NCBI GenBank assembly: GCA_002691835.1
Contig: NZJA01000052.1
Span: 1 to 16,269 of the forward strand
Reading direction: 5' to 3'
Origin: Planctomycetota bacterium
GTDB taxonomy: Bacteria; Planctomycetota; UBA8108; UBA1146
Length of the DNA: 16,269 bases
Positions 14,630 to 16,269 of the stretch are shown piece after piece. Numbering within the stretch: the first letter of the stretch is position 1; each line of letters starts with the position of its first letter. Both the position numbers and the translations under genes were made by a program. A model generated the notes under the pieces. That model ran no database searches. It was given only the letters and a program-made list of their open reading frames with translations, and was not told the DNA's origin.

Positions 14630-14635
14630 AGTATA
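14630..14635 (-). promoter_or_regulatory. Possible -10 element for the minus-strand cluster
   Basis: TATACT on the minus strand (14635-14630) lies 30 bases before the first start codon and would give a short leader containing the AGGAGG SD. At 17-base spacing the -35 region matches only 3 of 6 positions, so this is weak. Confidence 0.3.
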
Positions 14636-14689
14636 CAGATCCCCTGATTCGGGTTCCATTTTGACCCAACAGGGTTCATTCTAACGTCC

Positions 14690-15760
14690 GTGAGACCACT
14701 TCCTAGCAAACCCCTGTCACCAGAGAGAATCCTCGTCATCCGGCTCAGTGCCCTCGGCGACGTCATCCAGGTCCTCCCTGCTCTGGAGGCCCTCGGTCGA
14801 CTGTTTCCCGGAGCCCAGATCGACGCGATCACAGAATCTCTGTCTTTTCCGCTTTTGCAAAACCACCCGCGACTCGATCACGTTTTCTGCTTTCCAAGGT
14901 CCGAAATTCGCAGAGACTGGCGCAATCCCGAAACTCGAGGCAATGCCCGCGACCGCTGGGAAGAAATGCGATCCCAGCTTCATGGCCACTTCTACGACCT
15001 CGTGATCGACTGGCAATCCAATTTGCGTTCAGCATACATCCGCATGCTCACCCGGAATCGTCATGTCCTGCAGTTGCATCCCGAAGATGGCGGTGAACTG
15101 CCGGGTTGGTGGCCGGGGTGGAGACCCCGACACGCAGCGGGGCGAGTCCATCGAAGCGAACGGGCGATGCATCTCGTCCGTGAGTTGGGCTACTCCGATT
15201 CCACTCCAGCAGGTGAACTCGCTTTGGGGGCCTCTCCCGTGATCCCAAGGAATCATGAATCGGAGCAACCTCCTCGACCGATTCTTCTTCATCCATTTGT
15301 CAGCGCATTTGGACGCTTCAAAGAATGGCCTCTTTCCCATTGGCGAAGACTGGCTCTCGCACTTGCAGACCGGGGTGAGAGGGTTTGGCTTTCTGGCGGT
15401 CCCGGAGAAAGAGAAAGACTCGCAGACTTGCTGGATTCTGAAAAACCAGCGATCACTCTGGCTCCAGCAACGAAAGACACCGCAGACCTCGGTCGAATGA
15501 TTCAGCAATGCCGCGCCGTGGTGGCTGCAGATACTGGGGTGATCCACCTCTCCGCCCTGCTCGGACTGCCTTCAGTCGGCCTGTATGGGCCCAAAGATCC
15601 GCTCGTTCATGGACCCAGAGGGCCCCGTGCATTGGCTCTCCGATCCGGAGTTCCCTGTTCTCCATGCTTGCTGAGAGACTGTGATCACTCGGTCTGCATG
15701 AGTTCTCTGGAAGTGGATAAAGTGGTGCAAGGACTCGATTCCCTGCTGGAATCTGTTTGA
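14690..15760 (+). CDS. Glycosyltransferase family 9 protein, heptosyltransferase I-like
   Basis: The 356-residue protein is a second GT9 member. The N-terminal ILVIRLSALGDVIQVLPAL (14-32) and YDLVIDWQSNLRSA (102-115) resemble WaaC (heptosyltransferase I) more than WaaF. The donor half has FGRFKEWP (207-214), SGGPGE (235-240) and AADTGVIHLSALLGLPSVGL (279-298). A C-terminal CSPC...C...CM segment (323-337) parallels the one in the WaaF-like protein. The GTG at 14690 is the only upstream start in frame near the conserved region, but no SD is visible, so the start is uncertain. It is divergent from the long LPS/pilus cluster and precedes an acyltransferase gene by about 100 bases, consistent with LPS core synthesis. 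Acceptor and donor sugars cannot be deduced. Confidence 0.88.
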   Translation: MRPLPSKPLSPERILVIRLSALGDVIQVLPALEALGRLFPGAQIDAITESLSFPLLQNHPRLDHVFCFPRSEIRRDWRNPETRGNARDRWEEMRSQLHGHFYDLVIDWQSNLRSAYIRMLTRNRHVLQLHPEDGGELPGWWPGWRPRHAAGRVHRSERAMHLVRELGYSDSTPAGELALGASPVIPRNHESEQPPRPILLHPFVSAFGRFKEWPLSHWRRLALALADRGERVWLSGGPGERERLADLLDSEKPAITLAPATKDTADLGRMIQQCRAVVAADTGVIHLSALLGLPSVGLYGPKDPLVHGPRGPRALALRSGVPCSPCLLRDCDHSVCMSSLEVDKVVQGLDSLLESV

Positions 15761-15861
15761 GTCCCTCAACACCCTGTTTTTCGTCGCCCAGATCGCACTG
15801 AAAGAAGAAGCATCGAAAATTCAGATTGACCCGATCCCGGTCAACAACGGATGCTGTCTCC

Positions 15862-16269
15862 ATGAGTTTCAATCCGCGAACCACTGCCCACGAATCCCCC
15901 AACGGGATGGAGTCCGACTCCGCTCCTGAGCACCCCTACCGCTGGAGTGGAAAGGTGATTGCTGGAGTCATCGATTCGTTGATGCAATCCCTCGACCTTC
16001 GTTGGTACGGAGGAGAGCATGCCATCCGTGCCCTTCAAGATCATGGAAATCTGGTAGTCACCTTCTGGCATGAATGGGTTCTCCCTCTCAGCTATACCCT
16101 GAAATCGAATGGCTTCTGTGCGTTGACGAGTCGCCACCACGACGGTGCCCGCCTTGGCTCGGCCTTGCGCTGGCTGGGAGTAGAGGTTTGTCATGGATCC
16201 AGCTCAAGAGGTGGGTTGAGAGGTTTTCAAGAACTCGAAACCTTGGCGCGAACCCGTCTCTCCCCCGTC
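15862..16269 (+). CDS. DUF374 lysophospholipid acyltransferase-like protein, N-terminal part (runs off the right edge)
   Basis: The 136 visible residues match the DUF374 family, related to membrane-associated glycerolipid and lipid A acyltransferases. After a polar leader come VTFWHEWVLPLSYTL (66-80), then ALTSRHHDGARLGSALRWLG (87-106), and CHGSSSRGGLRGFQEL (110-125). The SRHxDG and GSSSRGG blocks are typical of the family. The C-terminal half is outside the window. No SD precedes the ATG at 15862; an in-frame TTG at 15826 and an ATG at 15907 are alternatives. Its place after a heptosyltransferase-like gene suggests a role in lipid A or LPS assembly, probably at the inner membrane, but the substrate is unknown. 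Confidence 0.87.
   Translation, partial: MSFNPRTTAHESPNGMESDSAPEHPYRWSGKVIAGVIDSLMQSLDLRWYGGEHAIRALQDHGNLVVTFWHEWVLPLSYTLKSNGFCALTSRHHDGARLGSALRWLGVEVCHGSSSRGGLRGFQELETLARTRLSPV

Noticed and set aside
14661..14687. TTGACC...TAACGT as promoter of the second heptosyltransferase-like gene
   Set aside because: The spacing is only 15 bases, the -10 match is poor and it abuts the start codon.

Overview
The window looks like a chromosomal segment of a Gram-negative (diderm) bacterium that makes lipopolysaccharide. It carries lpxK (lipid A), hldE (ADP-heptose), two glycosyltransferase family 9 heptosyltransferase-like genes, a DUF374-type acyltransferase and the 5' end of an apolipoprotein N-acyltransferase-like gene. 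The phylum cannot be fixed from the sequence alone. Several genes appear to start with TTG behind a strong Shine-Dalgarno (SD) sequence: lnt, rpsU, the inositol phosphate synthase, waaF and a small hypothetical. No phage, insertion sequence, CRISPR array, tRNA or rRNA was recognised.

Left part (1-4860). A leftward lnt-like fragment is followed by rightward rpsU (bS21) with a clear intrinsic terminator, then rightward myo-inositol-1-phosphate synthase. Next comes a 634-bp gene-free stretch holding two tandem repeats, a nested inverted repeat and a strong leftward terminator. A leftward thioredoxin-fold protein that lacks the nucleophilic cysteine follows. It is divergent from a rightward Mrp/ApbC iron-sulfur carrier ATPase.

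Central part (4949-14600, all on the minus strand). Nine genes lie head to tail, most with overlaps or gaps of 0-112 bp, so they could form one long transcription unit. In transcription order they are: a degenerate FGGY carbohydrate kinase, a degenerate ADP-ribosylglycohydrolase, a 76-residue MshEN-like protein, lpxK, a conserved protein of unknown function, hldE, a PilT-like ATPase with an MshEN-like N-terminal extension, a canonical PilT, and waaF. LPS inner-core and lipid A synthesis is therefore interleaved with two pilus-retraction-type ATPases and two apparent pseudoenzymes.

Right part (14690-16269, plus strand, divergent from the long cluster). A second heptosyltransferase-like gene is followed by the 5' part of a DUF374 lysophospholipid acyltransferase-like gene that runs off the window.

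Most noteworthy are the adjacent pair of catalytically degenerate enzymes coupled by an ATGA overlap, the two MshEN-like modules in one cluster, the unknown gene between lpxK and hldE, and short tandem duplications (13-17 bp units) in three separate intergenic regions.
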